Positions 63,926 to 64,000 of a stretch of 64,000 nucleotides of DNA are shown in pieces. The DNA lies in the NCBI RefSeq assembly GCF_030269925.1, contig NC_085119.1:14233001-14297000 (forward strand), read 5' to 3'. The notes beneath the pieces were generated by a model, which was not told the DNA's origin, searched no databases, and was given only the letters and a program-made list of their open reading frames with translations. The DNA comes from Bombyx mori. Taxonomy: Eukaryota > Arthropoda > Insecta > Lepidoptera > Bombycidae. Position 1 is the first letter of the stretch, and each line of letters opens with the position of its first letter. The translations under genes were made by a program, and so were the position numbers.

Positions 63926-64000
63926 GCGAAATAACATTGCTCTATGTGCATACGAAATTAGCCATAAAAAACGTCAGAAAACATTCTTTATTATTATTAT

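Noticed and set aside
1..64000. A CRISPR array from the many similar repeats
   Set aside because: The repeats are 150-450 bp SINE copies in both orientations at irregular spacing, in a eukaryotic setting.

Overview
This window is eukaryotic, and most likely from a silkworm (Bombyx mori or a close relative). About 37 copies or pieces of one SINE recur through it, and its sequence matches Bm1, the tRNA-derived Bombyx SINE: a tRNA-like head, a conserved middle box, and a tail ending in AATAAAAA. The other repeats fit a lepidopteran genome: R1-clade, RTE-like and Jockey/CR1-like LINE ends, Helitron-like elements ending in CTAG, a piggyBac derivative with TTAA flanks, and solo LTRs. This is an identification from memory and pattern; no database was searched.

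I found no convincing host gene, rRNA, functional tRNA or CRISPR array. Apart from retrotransposon frames, the open frames are short, lack recognisable domains and often lie inside repeats. The window reads as intergenic or deep-intron DNA in which mobile elements have repeatedly landed on each other.

Layout. 1-8 kb: Bm1 copies, a Helitron-like element (862-1271), LINE ends and a 350-bp repeat with inverted ends (5432-5784). 8-13 kb: a solo LTR (8227-8588), a structured repeat family (here family S), element C and the second 350-bp repeat. 13-20.5 kb: a full Bm1, a purine minisatellite, two LINE ends in a row, a Helitron-like element, a 1008-bp piggyBac deletion derivative (17302-18309) and a second solo LTR (20097-20465). 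22-27 kb: Bm1 copies, an R1-type LINE tail inside a Helitron-like element (24880-25537) and a broken R1-type zinc-knuckle fragment. 28-37 kb: many Bm1 copies of different ages and a twin-primed LINE nested in a Bm1 (34773-35450).

37.6-41.6 kb is the GC-rich island and holds the only long frame. A 2961-bp, 5'-truncated R1-clade LINE on the minus strand (38636-41596) has a 14-bp target-site duplication and a single in-frame TGA. It sits tail-to-tail with an older R1-clade fragment on the plus strand. 42-64 kb: a tRNA-derived SINE, a Bm1 inserted head-on in another Bm1 (50923-51411), nested Helitron-like elements (52860-53435), a longer copy of element C with a Bm1 at its edge, a LINE with a (GAT)n tail and 19-bp duplication, a small inverted-repeat element carrying a Bm1 in one arm, and further Bm1 and Jockey-like LINE ends.

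The annotated genes are all mobile-element remnants, so there is no pathway to describe. Their order of arrival can be read from who interrupts whom. The least familiar items are family S (three successive snap-back hairpins), the 350-bp inverted-end repeat, and element C, found twice with the same Bm1 3' variant abutting the same sequence.
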